Origin: Nevskia sp.
GTDB taxonomy: Bacteria > Pseudomonadota > Gammaproteobacteria > Nevskiales > Nevskiaceae
Length of the DNA: 64,000 nucleotides
Direction of reading: 5' to 3'
NCBI RefSeq assembly: GCF_021732705.1
Contig: NZ_JAKFUM010000006.1
Span: 224,198 to 288,197, forward strand
In this document: positions 35,177 through 44,676 of the stretch, in pieces
How positions within the stretch are numbered: position 1 is the stretch's first letter
Layout: the number at the start of each line of letters is the position of its first letter
The notes under the pieces: generated by a model
The model's database searches: none
Told to the model about the DNA's origin: nothing
Seen by the model: the letters and a program-made list of their open reading frames with translations, nothing else
Made by a program: the position numbers and the translations under genes

Positions 35177-36378
35177 TCCGCGTGCTGTTCGTCGACGACG
35201 AACCCGACGTCCTCGAAGGGCTGGAGAATCGTCTGCGGGCGCTGAGGAATCGCTGGCAACTGTCGTTTGCCCGCAGCGGCGACGATGCCCTGGCGCAGAT
35301 GCAGCAGGCGCCGGTCGATGTCGTGATCAGCGACATGAGGATGCCGGGGATGGACGGCGCCAGCCTGCTGCGTGCCGTGCGCGAGCGCCATCCGCAGACC
35401 GTGCGTTTCATCCTGTCCGGCGAATCCGGCCGGGACGACGTCCTGCGCGCGCTGCCGGTGGCGCATCAGTTCCTGACCAAGCCCTGCGATGCCCGCCGGC
35501 TGCAGGCTGCGGTGCACAGTGCCATCGGGCCCAATGGCGGGATTGCGAGCGGACCTGACGGCGGCGCGGACGATGACGTCGTCCGGCGTGTCGTCGCCAG
35601 CATCGCCGTGCTGCCGGCACTGCCGCGGCTGTACTGGGATCTTGCCGCCGAGATCGATCGTCGCGAGCCATCGCTTCGCCGCGTGTCCGAGATCATCGAG
35701 CAGGACGTGGCAATGACCGCACGCGTGCTGCAGGTGGTGAACTCGGCCTTCTTCGGGCTCGCGCGTCCGGTCAGCAGTACCCGTGAAGCGGTCAATCTGC
35801 TCGGGCTGGAACCGGTCCGGGCACTGGTGCTGACCAGCGAGCTGTTTCGCGGCATGTCGCAGCTGGCCGAGCCGCAGGGCCTCGATCTGGACGTGCTGCA
35901 GGCGCATGCGATGCGCGTCGCGACGCTGGCCGGCGATCTCGTCGATGACCGCACCGACCGCGCCACGGCGATGGCGGCCGGCCTGCTGCACGACATCGGC
36001 CACATGGTGCTGGCGTTGTCGGCGGCGCTGCCCAACGGCCTGCGTAGCGGCACCTGGGCCCGCACGCTGGGCTGCGCGGCCGAACGGCTGATCTACGGCT
36101 GCACCCATGCCGAGGTCGGCGGTCACGTGCTGGCCCTGTGGGGCCTGCCGCCGCAGCTGGTCGATGCCGTCAGCCATCACCACGAACCGTCGCGGCTCGG
36201 CGCTGCGAGCTTCTCGATCGTCGGCGCGGTCCATGTCGCGGACTGGCTGACGCATCGCGCCGGCTCCATCGAGGACAGTGCTCCCGAGCCACTGGATCTC
36301 GAATTCCTTCGCTCGGTCAATCGCATCCAGGATCTCGGCGAGTGGCAGAGCCGATTCCTGTCCGGGGTATCGGCATGA
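35173..36378 (+). CDS. Response regulator with HDOD domain (1)
   Basis: A 401-residue protein with a receiver (1-120; D8, D9, phospho-acceptor D54 in VVISDMRMPGMDG, FLTKPCD) and an HDOD domain (about 140-345: LPALPRLYWDLAAEID, IIEQDVAMTARVLQVVNSAFFGL, GLLHDIGHMVLAL, HHHEPS). HDOD domains are HD-like signalling folds without proven catalysis. It starts at a GTG (35173) inside the stop of the kinase gene (GTGA). Paralogous to the protein at 37617. Confidence 0.88.
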   Translation: MIRVLFVDDEPDVLEGLENRLRALRNRWQLSFARSGDDALAQMQQAPVDVVISDMRMPGMDGASLLRAVRERHPQTVRFILSGESGRDDVLRALPVAHQFLTKPCDARRLQAAVHSAIGPNGGIASGPDGGADDDVVRRVVASIAVLPALPRLYWDLAAEIDRREPSLRRVSEIIEQDVAMTARVLQVVNSAFFGLARPVSSTREAVNLLGLEPVRALVLTSELFRGMSQLAEPQGLDLDVLQAHAMRVATLAGDLVDDRTDRATAMAAGLLHDIGHMVLALSAALPNGLRSGTWARTLGCAAERLIYGCTHAEVGGHVLALWGLPPQLVDAVSHHHEPSRLGAASFSIVGAVHVADWLTHRAGSIEDSAPEPLDLEFLRSVNRIQDLGEWQSRFLSGVSA

Positions 36379-37562
36379 TCGTCACGGAACCCGTTCGCTT
36401 GCGCGTGCTGCTCGTCGACGACGAGCCGGCCGTGCTCGAAGGTCTGGAACTGCAGTTGGGTCGGCGCTACGAGGTGCATGTCGCAACCTCCGGGCAGGCG
36501 GCGCTGAACACGATGGCGACGATGGCGCCGTTCGCGATCGTGATGTCCGACATGCGCATGCCCGGCATGGACGGCGCGCAGTTCCTGAAGGAGGCGCGGG
36601 CCCGGCAGCCGGACAGCGTCCGCCTGCTGCTGACCGGCTATGCAGACGTGCCGTCGGCCATCGCCGCGGTCAACGATGGCGCGCTGTTCCGCTTCCTGAC
36701 CAAGCCCTGCCCGCCGACCGAGCTGCTGGCCTCGTTCGAAGCCGCCGCCACGCAGTACCGGCTGCAGCAGGTCGAGCACGAACTGCTGGAAAGCACCTTG
36801 CGCGGCGCGATCAAGGCGCTGGCCGAAATTCTCGGCGTGGTCGATCCGGCCGGGCACGGCGAAGCGCTGCGCGTGCAGCGTCTCGTGCACGAGCTGTCGC
36901 GCGAGCTGCAGATCGATGGCGGCTGGCCGCTGGAAGTGGCGGCGCTGCTGTCGTCGATCGGCGCGGTCAGCCTGCCGGCTGGCCTGCTGCAGCGATTCCA
37001 TGCCGGCGAGCCGCTGGCGGATGACGAAGCCGTGATGATCGACGGCCTGCCGGCGCTGACCGACCGGCTGCTGTCGACCATTCCGCGGCTGGAGCCGGCG
37101 CGCGCGATCCTGCTGCTGCGTCACGGCAAGCTGCTGCCGGATGACTGGAACGCGCTGTTCGATGCGGCCGCGATCGAACGCCTGACGCACAGCGCGCGCA
37201 TCCTCGAACTGACCTCGTCATACGACAGCCTGCAGGTGCGCGGCTACGGCGAGGCCGAAGCGATCGGCATGCTGCGCGACGATGACCGGCATTTCGCCGA
37301 ACCGATGGTGGCCGCGCTCGAACGGCTGGTCGTGCACGACAGCGGTCGCATCGCGATCCGGCAGTTGCCGGTGCTGCTGCTGAGGCCGGGCATGATCATC
37401 GCCGGCGAACTGCGCAGCAGTGCCGGTCAGTTGCTGGTGGGCAAGGGCTTCGTGGTCACCGAAAGCTTTCTGGCCAAGCTCTGGAACATTCCGCGCGGCC
37501 GTGTGCGCGAGCCGGTGCCGGTGCTGGTCCCGACGCGTCAGGACGACCACAAGGCGGCCTGA
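36375..37562 (+). CDS. Response regulator with degenerate HD-GYP domain
   Basis: A 395-residue protein with an intact receiver (D15, D16, phospho-acceptor D59, RFLTKPC) and a C-terminal half that aligns with HD-GYP c-di-GMP phosphodiesterases. The metal residues are gone: the HD pair is replaced in AALLSSIGAVSLP, and the later HHE/GYP region reads LLLRHGKLLPDDW. The trailing beta domain (VLLLRPGMIIAGELRSSAGQLLVGKGFVVT in outline) is still present. It may bind without cleaving, or have another role. ATG 36375 overlaps the previous stop. Confidence 0.82.
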   Translation: MIVTEPVRLRVLLVDDEPAVLEGLELQLGRRYEVHVATSGQAALNTMATMAPFAIVMSDMRMPGMDGAQFLKEARARQPDSVRLLLTGYADVPSAIAAVNDGALFRFLTKPCPPTELLASFEAAATQYRLQQVEHELLESTLRGAIKALAEILGVVDPAGHGEALRVQRLVHELSRELQIDGGWPLEVAALLSSIGAVSLPAGLLQRFHAGEPLADDEAVMIDGLPALTDRLLSTIPRLEPARAILLLRHGKLLPDDWNALFDAAAIERLTHSARILELTSSYDSLQVRGYGEAEAIGMLRDDDRHFAEPMVAALERLVVHDSGRIAIRQLPVLLLRPGMIIAGELRSSAGQLLVGKGFVVTESFLAKLWNIPRGRVREPVPVLVPTRQDDHKAA

Positions 37563-37616
37563 TCGGCAGCGCGATCACCCCGTTCCCGCCCGAATTCCAT
37601 CTGCTCCGCCATCGCC

Positions 37617-38831
37617 ATGATCGACGTCCTGATTGCCGAATCCTCGTCTTCCGCGCAGGAAGCGCTGCTGTCTCGCCTGAAGCCGCTGCGCGACGCTTGG
37701 AACATGCAGTACGTGATCGGCACGGCCGCCGCCCAGTCGGCGCTCGAAGCGCAGCGTTTCGATGTTGTCATCAGCGACATCGGCAGCGCCGCCGGCGGCG
37801 CCACGCTCGATGGCATCGCCTTGCTGCGCGATGTGCGCGACCGCTGGCCGGCCACGGTGCGGCTGATCCTCAGCGCCCAGACCAGTCAGGACAGCGTGAT
37901 GAAGGCGCTGCCGGTGGCGCACCAGATTCTGGCCAAGCCGTTCGACCTGACGCATCTCAGCCGTGTCGTCGCGCGTGCCTGCACGCTGCAGGCCAAGCTC
38001 TATTCCAACGGTGTTATGGCCTCGCTCGGCTCGCTGAAGAGCCTGCCGGCGGTGCCGCGCCTGTATCAGCAGCTGACGCAGGATCTCGACAGCGGCCGGG
38101 CCACGCCGAAGTCGGTCGCGTCGATCATCGAGCAGGACATGTCGATGACGCTGCGCCTGCTGCAGCTGGTGAACTCGGCGTTCTTCGGCCTCGCGCGGCG
38201 CATCACCAACATCCGCGAGGCGGTGACCTATCTCGGCTTCGAGCCGATCCGCCATCTGGTGGCGTCGGCCGAGCTGTTCCGGGCGATGTCGAAGATCTGC
38301 GCGCCGGCCGGCTTCTCGCTGGAGGAAGTCCAGCGCCATTCGCAGCGTGTTGGCATGACCGCCGCAACCTTGCTGACCGATCGCGAACTGAGCCGCACCG
38401 CGTACTGCGCGGGCATGCTGCACGACATCGGCCAGGTGATCCTCGCCGTGTCGATGCCGGAGGCCTATGCCCGCGCCATCGATCTGTCGAAGCGCATGGG
38501 CATCCGGCAGCACATCGCCGAGCAGCAGATCTTCGCCTGCACGCATGCCGAAATCGGCGCCCACGTGCTGGCCTTGTGGGGCCTGCCGCCGTCGCTGGTC
38601 GAAGCGGTGGCCTTCCACCACCAACCGGCGGCCCTCGGCGAAGCCCAGCTCGGGCTTGCCGGTGCCATCCATGTGGCGGATGCGATGGAGCACGCGCGGC
38701 TTGATGGCATGTCCCCGAGCAATCCGACGCCGGTGCTCAAGCGCATCGATCAGGACTGGATCGAGGCCATCGGCCAGCGCCAGGCACTCGACGGCTGGAT
38801 CGCCGGCTACGAGTCCGCGGCCGCGGCCTGA
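37617..38831 (+). CDS. Response regulator with HDOD domain (2)
   Basis: A 404-residue paralogue of the first receiver-HDOD protein. The receiver keeps phospho-acceptor D54 (VVISDIGSAAGG), but the usual Asp pair at 8-9 is Glu-Ser (LIAESSSS) and a short insert follows D54, so metal binding and phosphorylation may be altered. The HDOD domain (about 145-350) has LPAVPRLYQQL, IIEQDMSMTLRLLQLVNSAFFGLA, GMLHDIGQVILAV and FHHQPAAL. It starts 54 bases after the HD-GYP-like gene. Probable last gene of this signalling run. Confidence 0.87.
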   Translation: MIDVLIAESSSSAQEALLSRLKPLRDAWNMQYVIGTAAAQSALEAQRFDVVISDIGSAAGGATLDGIALLRDVRDRWPATVRLILSAQTSQDSVMKALPVAHQILAKPFDLTHLSRVVARACTLQAKLYSNGVMASLGSLKSLPAVPRLYQQLTQDLDSGRATPKSVASIIEQDMSMTLRLLQLVNSAFFGLARRITNIREAVTYLGFEPIRHLVASAELFRAMSKICAPAGFSLEEVQRHSQRVGMTAATLLTDRELSRTAYCAGMLHDIGQVILAVSMPEAYARAIDLSKRMGIRQHIAEQQIFACTHAEIGAHVLALWGLPPSLVEAVAFHHQPAALGEAQLGLAGAIHVADAMEHARLDGMSPSNPTPVLKRIDQDWIEAIGQRQALDGWIAGYESAAAA

Positions 38832-39212
38832 GCCGACGGCCGCGTCCGATTGCTGGCGCGGCGCGGCGGCGGCCCGTCGCGCCTGACGACCCCGAGGCGC
38901 CGCCTCGCATCGACCCGGGCGCCCGTCGAACGCCATCGAGGACCGACGGACCACTGCCGGCCAGCCGCCGATGACCGCGTGCGCGGTCCGACGCGGCAAT
39001 GGCGCCAGCGCCACCGCGAAACTTGAGCGACTTCCAACCAGCGCCGGACGCTGACCGATCGCCGGTTGCAAGCGCTTGTCTGCACGCGCTTTTCCGGCCT
39101 GCGCAAGGGATGGAAGTTGTCAAGGTTACGTCGTCGACGTCTGGAACACGCCTTGCCTGCGTGGGGTAACGCCGCACACCCGCAGCGCCCGATCTCCAGT
39201 CCGAGGCATGGC
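38832..39212. other. Intergenic region, no gene recognised
   Basis: A 381-base gap between the HDOD gene and the second cheA. The open frames on both strands here look like shadows, with no recognisable motif. A TTGTCA at about 39117 is not followed by a clear -10. The promoter of the downstream chemosensory operon is expected here but I could not place it. Confidence 0.4.
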
Positions 39213-41270
39213 ATGACGCTCGATCTCACCCGGTTTCACCAGAGCTTCTTCGAGGAAAGCTTCGAAGGGCTCGACACCATGGAACAGGCGCTGCTGCGCC
39301 TTGATCTGCAGACGGTGGACAGCGAGACGATCAACCTGATCTTCCGCGCGGCCCATTCGATCAAGGGCGGTGCGGCCACTTTCGGCTTTGCCGGCGTTGC
39401 CGAATACACGCATGGCGTCGAGACCCTGCTCGACGAGATGCGCGCCGGCAAGCGCCGGATCACGCAAGGCGATGTCGATCTGCTACTGCGCGTGGTCGAT
39501 GTGCTGCGCGGGCTGCTCGGTGCGGCGCGCGACGGGTCGGCGCTCGATGTCGAGGCCGTGGCCAGCACCCAGGCCGAGATCAAGCGGGCGCTGGCCGGCG
39601 AATCGGCCGGACCCGTCGCGGCAGTCACCACCGCCGCGGCATCGGCGCCATCGGTGCCAGCGAGCACGGTGTGGAACATCGGCTTCATGCCGAACGCCGA
39701 CATCTTCCGCAGCGGCAACGACCCGTGGCGCATCCTGCGCGGCCTCGAAAACCTCGGCACGATGACGGTCGAAACCGACCTGTCGCGTCTGCCGGCGTTC
39801 GATGCGGCCGACGCCGAGACCTGCTACCTGTCGTGGCAGATCGCGCTCGAAACCACTGCGCCTCGCAGTGAAATCGTTGAACAATTCGCCTGGGTCGAAG
39901 ACGAGTGCACGCTGAGCATCGAGGCGGCTCCCGCGGCGACCTGCGCCGCTGACCCTGCAGCTGACAAGCCGGCCGCGGCAAAGCCGGTGCTGACGCTGGT
40001 GGGCGGTGCCGATGCCGCCGTGACCGCGTCGGCCGCCGTGCCCACGGCGACCGTGCCGGCGGCGGCGGCGAGCGGCAGCCATGGCGGCGAAAGCTCGATC
40101 CGCGTCGGCACCGAGAAGATCGATGCGCTGATCAATCTCGTCGGCGAACTGGTGATCACGCAGGCGATGCTGACGCAGCTCGCCAGCGTGCTCGATCCGG
40201 TGCTGCACGAGAAGCTGTTCGCCGGCCTGAGCCAGCTCGACCGCAACACGCGGCAGCTGCAGGAAGCGGTGATGTCGACCCGCATGCTGCCGATCGAAAG
40301 CGTGTTCAGTCGCTTCCCGCGCGTGGTGCGCGATCTCGCCGGCCGCCTGAACAAGCAGGTCCGGCTGACCACGTTCGGCGAAGCCACCGAGCTGGACAAG
40401 AGCGTGATCGAGAAGATCACCGATCCGCTCAATCACCTCGTTCGCAACAGCCTCGATCACGGTCTCGAACTGCCGGCCGCGCGCACCGCTGCGGGCAAGG
40501 ACGCCACCGGCACCATTCGCCTGTCGGCCGCGCATCAGGGCGGCCACATCGTCATCGAAGTCATGGACGATGGTCGCGGGCTCGATCGTTCCCGCATCGT
40601 CGCCAAGGCCCAGGCCAATGGCCTGATCACCGCCGCGCAGGCCGAATCGATGCCCGACGGCGAGGTCTGGCAGCTGATCTTCTCGCCGGGCTTCTCGACC
40701 GCGGAGAAGGTGACCGACGTCTCCGGCCGCGGCGTCGGCATGGACGTGGTCAAGAAGAACATCCAGGCGCTCGGCGGACAGGTCGAACTGTTCTCCGAGG
40801 CCGGTCGCGGCTCGCGCACCGTGATCCGCCTGCCGCTGACCCTGGCGATCCTCGACGGCATGACCGTCGCCGTCGGTGGCGAAACCTTCGTGCTTCCGCT
40901 GAACAGCGTCGTCGAGTCGATGCAGCCGGTGCCCGAGCAGGTGAAGACCGTGGCCGGCTTCGGTCAGGTGGTGCGCGTGCGCAACGAATACGTGCCGGTG
41001 GTCGCGCTGTGGCAACTGTTCCGGCTCGATTCGCAGGTCCACGATCCGTGCCTCGGCATTCTGGTGCTGCTCGAATCCGATGGCCGCAAGGTCGCGTTGC
41101 TGGTCGATGAACTGGTCGGTCAGCAGCAGGTGGTGATCAAGAACCTCGAAGCGAACTATCGCCGGGTTCCGTGCATCTCCGGCGCCACGATCATGGGCGA
41201 TGGCCACGTCGCGCTGATTCTCGATGTCGGCGAACTCGTCCGCAGCACCAGCCAGGCCGCGGCTGCATGA
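39213..41270 (+). CDS. cheA: Chemotaxis histidine kinase CheA (second system)
   Basis: A 685-residue kinase that differs in make-up from the one at 28.5 kb. HPt with H48 (FRAAHSIKGGAATFGFAG), then a folded P2-like domain (about 150-245: WNIGFMPNADIFRSGNDPWRILRGLENLG in outline, CYLSWQIALET), Ala-rich linker, dimerisation helices, ATPase (HLVRNSLDHGLE, DDGRGLD, GRGVGMDVV) and CheW-like domain. ATG 39213 with an upstream GAGG gives MTLDLTRFHQSFF. It heads the gene run carrying receptors, cheW, cheR, cheD and cheB and is presumably their kinase. Confidence 0.95.
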   Translation: MTLDLTRFHQSFFEESFEGLDTMEQALLRLDLQTVDSETINLIFRAAHSIKGGAATFGFAGVAEYTHGVETLLDEMRAGKRRITQGDVDLLLRVVDVLRGLLGAARDGSALDVEAVASTQAEIKRALAGESAGPVAAVTTAAASAPSVPASTVWNIGFMPNADIFRSGNDPWRILRGLENLGTMTVETDLSRLPAFDAADAETCYLSWQIALETTAPRSEIVEQFAWVEDECTLSIEAAPAATCAADPAADKPAAAKPVLTLVGGADAAVTASAAVPTATVPAAAASGSHGGESSIRVGTEKIDALINLVGELVITQAMLTQLASVLDPVLHEKLFAGLSQLDRNTRQLQEAVMSTRMLPIESVFSRFPRVVRDLAGRLNKQVRLTTFGEATELDKSVIEKITDPLNHLVRNSLDHGLELPAARTAAGKDATGTIRLSAAHQGGHIVIEVMDDGRGLDRSRIVAKAQANGLITAAQAESMPDGEVWQLIFSPGFSTAEKVTDVSGRGVGMDVVKKNIQALGGQVELFSEAGRGSRTVIRLPLTLAILDGMTVAVGGETFVLPLNSVVESMQPVPEQVKTVAGFGQVVRVRNEYVPVVALWQLFRLDSQVHDPCLGILVLLESDGRKVALLVDELVGQQQVVIKNLEANYRRVPCISGATIMGDGHVALILDVGELVRSTSQAAAA

Positions 41271-41453
41271 CCGCGCGCAGGCCGATCTCGCATGGGCCTG
41301 CGCCGCCGCACCGAATCACCTGACTGCCGGACACGGTCTCGTACCGGGTCCGCAGCCCGTTGCATGCCGACGTCATCGCCGTGACGTCGGCCGCTCAGAC
41401 AGCCGCATGCGCGGCGCGTCGGTATTGACCACACGTTCCCCGAGGTGCCGAAG

Positions 41454-43853
41454 ATGCCTGTCTTCCTGAAATCCCTGCGCCTGACCAGCAAGCTGGTCCT
41501 GATGATCGCAGTCGCCACCGGCCTCGTCGGGCTGGGCACCTGGCTGTATGTCGCGCAGGTCAATGTCGCGCTGTCGGCCGTCGATGCAGAACAGGGCGGA
41601 ATCGCACCCGCACTGGCGGCCTTCGACGCCCGTGGCGACGCCGCCAGCAGCGAGGCTCGCGCCACCTGGCGCAACAGCCTCACCACCATTGCCGATGCCT
41701 CGACGCTGTCGCTGGACCCCGAGGCCAATACCTATCACCTGATGTCGGCCACGATGTTCTCGACGCCGGCGCTGCTGGCGGCGCTGGGCGATGCCGCGGC
41801 CATGCCCGCCAATGCCGGCGTCGCCGACATCGCGATGCTGCGCGAGCGGATCGCCGAGGCTCGTCACGCGCTCGCCGAGTCGCTGCGCAAGTCGTTTGCT
41901 GCCGATCCGTCGTTCGAGGCGGTGATCGGCGCCGCATTCGCCAATCTCGATCAGTCGACCGCGACCTTCGAGGCGGCGCTGGCGGCAGGGCCGACCGCCG
42001 CGCAGTCCGCCGCTGCCGCGACCGCGCTGGAGCACGGCACGGCGTTCGGCAAGGCGGCGCTCGGCCTGATCGGCGACACGCTCGCCACGCGCCGCACGGC
42101 GTTGACCGGCACGCGCATGAAGATGGTCGGCCTGGTCTGCTTCGGGCTGCTGGCGTTTGCCGGGCTCGCGGTCTGGATCGTTCGCGGCGTCAACGCCGAA
42201 CAGGCGCTGGAACGCGAGCGCGGCAACCGCGAGACCGAACGCGCGGAAACGATCAAGCGCGAGGCCGACGTCAACCGTCGCATCCTCAACGCGCTCGACA
42301 ACGTCACCACCAACGTGATGATCGCCGACGCCGATCGCACCATCGTCTACGTCAACCGGTCGGTGCAGGAGATGCTGATCGGTGCCGAGTCCGACATCCG
42401 TCGCGACCTGCCGGGCTTCGATGCCCGCAAGCTGATCGGCACCTCGATCGATTCGCTGCACAAGAATCCGGCGCACCAGACGCAGATGCTGGATCGGATG
42501 AACGCGACGATGCGCGCCAGCATCAAGGTCGGCGGCCGCAGCTTCGCGCTGACCGTCAACCCCATCGTCGGCGAGAACGGCACGCGGCTCGGTGCGGTCG
42601 TCGAATGGCTCGATCGCACGATCGAAGTGGCCACCGAACAGGAGGTGTCGCGCATCGTCGAGGCCGCCGGCCGTGGCGACTTCACGCAGCGCATCTCGCT
42701 GGAAGGCAAGTCCGGCTATTTCGGCACGCTGGCCGCCAGCATCAACCAGTTGCTCGAAACCAGTTCGGTCGGTCTCGGCGAAGTGGTGCGCGTGCTCGGC
42801 GCGCTGGCCAAGGGCGATCTGACCGAAACCATCAGCAACGAGTATCACGGCACCTTCGGTCAGTTGAAGGCCGATTCCAACAGCACGGTGCAGCAGCTGG
42901 CCTCGATCGTCTCGACGATCAAGAACGCGACCGACACGATCAATGTCGCCGCCAGCGAGATCGCGGCCGGCAATCAGGATCTGTCGTCGCGCACCGAAGA
43001 GCAGGCGGCCTCGCTCGAGGAAACCGCCAGCTCGATGGAGCAGCTGACCTCGACCGTGAAGCAGAACGCCGAGAGCGCCCGTCAGGCCAACCTGCTGGCG
43101 ATCGGCGCTTCGGAAGTCGCAGTCAAGGGCGGCTCGGTCGTGTCACACGTGGTCAGCACGATGGATGCCATCAACGATTCGTCGAAGAAGATCGTCGAGA
43201 TCATCAGCGTCATCGATGGCATTGCCTTCCAGACCAACATTCTGGCGCTAAACGCCGCGGTGGAAGCCGCCCGCGCCGGCGAGCAGGGCCGGGGCTTCGC
43301 GGTCGTCGCGGCGGAAGTGCGCAGCCTGGCCCAGCGCAGCGCCGCGGCCGCCAAGGAGATCAAGACGCTGATCGGCGATTCGGTCGAGAAGGTTGGCGCC
43401 GGCACGCGACTGGTCGAACAGGCCGGCAAGACCATGAACGAGATCGTGACCTCGGTGAAGCGGGTCACCGACATCATGGCCGAGATCACCGCGGCGTCCG
43501 AGGAGCAGAGCTCGGGCATCGAGCAGGTCAATCAGGCGATCACCCAGATGGACGAGGTGACGCAGCAGAACGCGGCCCTCGTCGAGCAGGCCTCGGCCGC
43601 CGCGCGGTCGATGGAGCAGCAGGCCACCGATCTTGCCAGCACCGTGGCGGTGTTCGTGCTGTCGCACGACGCTCGCGGCACCGGCGCAGGCGATGCGTCG
43701 GGCGGCTCGTCGCGCGTGCTGCCGCTGCCGGTGCGCCCCGGCGGCAAGACCGTCGGCACCAGCCGACGAGGCGGCCGCGCCGCGGCAGCCGGCCGTCGCG
43801 CCGCGCTCGAACCGGCACTGGCCCAGTCGGGCGATCAATGGACGGAATTCTGA
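41454..43853 (+). CDS. Chemoreceptor 1: transmembrane, one Aer2-like heme-PAS, WTEF tail
   Basis: A 799-residue receptor with TM helices at about 13-34 and 223-243, a periplasmic helical domain of about 185 residues, a cytoplasmic PAS (about 280-395), HAMP-like helices and the methyl-accepting domain (hairpin tip [23 protein letters not shown]). The PAS starts [15 protein letters not shown] and has H336 in LHKNPAHQ and W385 in VVEWLDRT, 49 residues apart, the same spacing as Aer2 His234/Trp283, so heme and O2 binding are likely. The Arg/Gly-rich tail ends DQWTEF, an xWxxF-type tether. ATG 41454 follows GAGG. Confidence 0.9.
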   Translation: MPVFLKSLRLTSKLVLMIAVATGLVGLGTWLYVAQVNVALSAVDAEQGGIAPALAAFDARGDAASSEARATWRNSLTTIADASTLSLDPEANTYHLMSATMFSTPALLAALGDAAAMPANAGVADIAMLRERIAEARHALAESLRKSFAADPSFEAVIGAAFANLDQSTATFEAALAAGPTAAQSAAAATALEHGTAFGKAALGLIGDTLATRRTALTGTRMKMVGLVCFGLLAFAGLAVWIVRGVNAEQALERERGNRETERAETIKREADVNRRILNALDNVTTNVMIADADRTIVYVNRSVQEMLIGAESDIRRDLPGFDARKLIGTSIDSLHKNPAHQTQMLDRMNATMRASIKVGGRSFALTVNPIVGENGTRLGAVVEWLDRTIEVATEQEVSRIVEAAGRGDFTQRISLEGKSGYFGTLAASINQLLETSSVGLGEVVRVLGALAKGDLTETISNEYHGTFGQLKADSNSTVQQLASIVSTIKNATDTINVAASEIAAGNQDLSSRTEEQAASLEETASSMEQLTSTVKQNAESARQANLLAIGASEVAVKGGSVVSHVVSTMDAINDSSKKIVEIISVIDGIAFQTNILALNAAVEAARAGEQGRGFAVVAAEVRSLAQRSAAAAKEIKTLIGDSVEKVGAGTRLVEQAGKTMNEIVTSVKRVTDIMAEITAASEEQSSGIEQVNQAITQMDEVTQQNAALVEQASAAARSMEQQATDLASTVAVFVLSHDARGTGAGDASGGSSRVLPLPVRPGGKTVGTSRRGGRAAAAGRRAALEPALAQSGDQWTEF

Positions 43854-44647
43854 TGAACATCCAGCTCCCGGCAATTGCCCGCAACACGATCCTGTGCAGC
43901 GTCTTCGCGGCGTGCCTCCCGACACCGGCGTCGGCCGATCCGATCAGCACCGACCGGCCGGATTTCGTCGAGTCCAGCCTGACCGTCGGCACCGGCACTT
44001 TCCAGATCGAGACCAGTGTCGCGATGGAACGCCGCGATGGGGTCGATGATCGTCCGCAGACGCTGGCGACACCAACGCTCCTGCGCCTCGGCTTCAGCGA
44101 GAACTGGGAAGCCCGGCTGGAGACCGATGGCCTGTTGCTGCAACGTTCCGACGCGTCGACGCCACAGGCTGATGGCATCGGCGACATCGCGCTCGGCGTG
44201 AAGTACCACGTGCCGTCCCCGGGGCCGGCCGATGCCTCGCTGGCCGTGCTGTTCCACGTCGACCTGCCGAGCGGCAGCCGCGCCTTTCGCGCCAGCGGCG
44301 TCGGCACGTCGCTGCGCGGCGTCGCCGAATGGGAGCTGCCCCACGACTGCTCGCTCGGCCTGATGCCGGGCCTCGCGCTCAATGAGGACGACGCGGGCAA
44401 CCGCTACGTCAGCGGCATCTTCGGCATCACCGTCGCCCATGCCTGGACACCGCAGTTCAGAAGCTTCGTCGAACTGGCGAGCGAGGAACTCGGCTCCGCC
44501 GGTCATGGCGATACCCAGTTCAGCTTCGACACCGGCCTGGTCTGGCTGATCAACGACAACCTGCAGCTCGACACCGCCGCCTACGCCGGCCTGAACCGCA
44601 GCACTCCCGACATCACCCTTGCCATCGGCCTGTCGGCCCGCTGGTAG
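43853..44647 (+). CDS. Outer-membrane transporter-like protein between two receptors
   Basis: A 264-residue exported protein: signal peptide about 1-33 (ending PTPASA), then a beta-rich mature chain starting [25 protein letters not shown]. This start and [29 protein letters not shown] resemble the family annotated as MetA-pathway phenol-degradation-like transporters (PF13557), outer-membrane beta-barrels of uncertain role. The chain ends with an aromatic ARW, usual for barrels. Its ATG overlaps the receptor stop (TGATG), so it is translated with it. Confidence 0.82.
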   Translation: MNIQLPAIARNTILCSVFAACLPTPASADPISTDRPDFVESSLTVGTGTFQIETSVAMERRDGVDDRPQTLATPTLLRLGFSENWEARLETDGLLLQRSDASTPQADGIGDIALGVKYHVPSPGPADASLAVLFHVDLPSGSRAFRASGVGTSLRGVAEWELPHDCSLGLMPGLALNEDDAGNRYVSGIFGITVAHAWTPQFRSFVELASEELGSAGHGDTQFSFDTGLVWLINDNLQLDTAAYAGLNRSTPDITLAIGLSARW

Positions 44648-44676
44648 CGCGTCCGTTTTCCCGAGGACCTTTGCCC

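Noticed and set aside
38737-39229. Minus-strand open frames in the gap before the second cheA
   Set aside because: Arg/Gly-rich shadow translations that run into both flanking genes; no conserved motif.
41271-41453. Sigma-28 (FliA) promoter before receptor 1
   Set aside because: I looked for TAAAG / GCCGATAA-type elements here and before the other receptors and found no match good enough to report.
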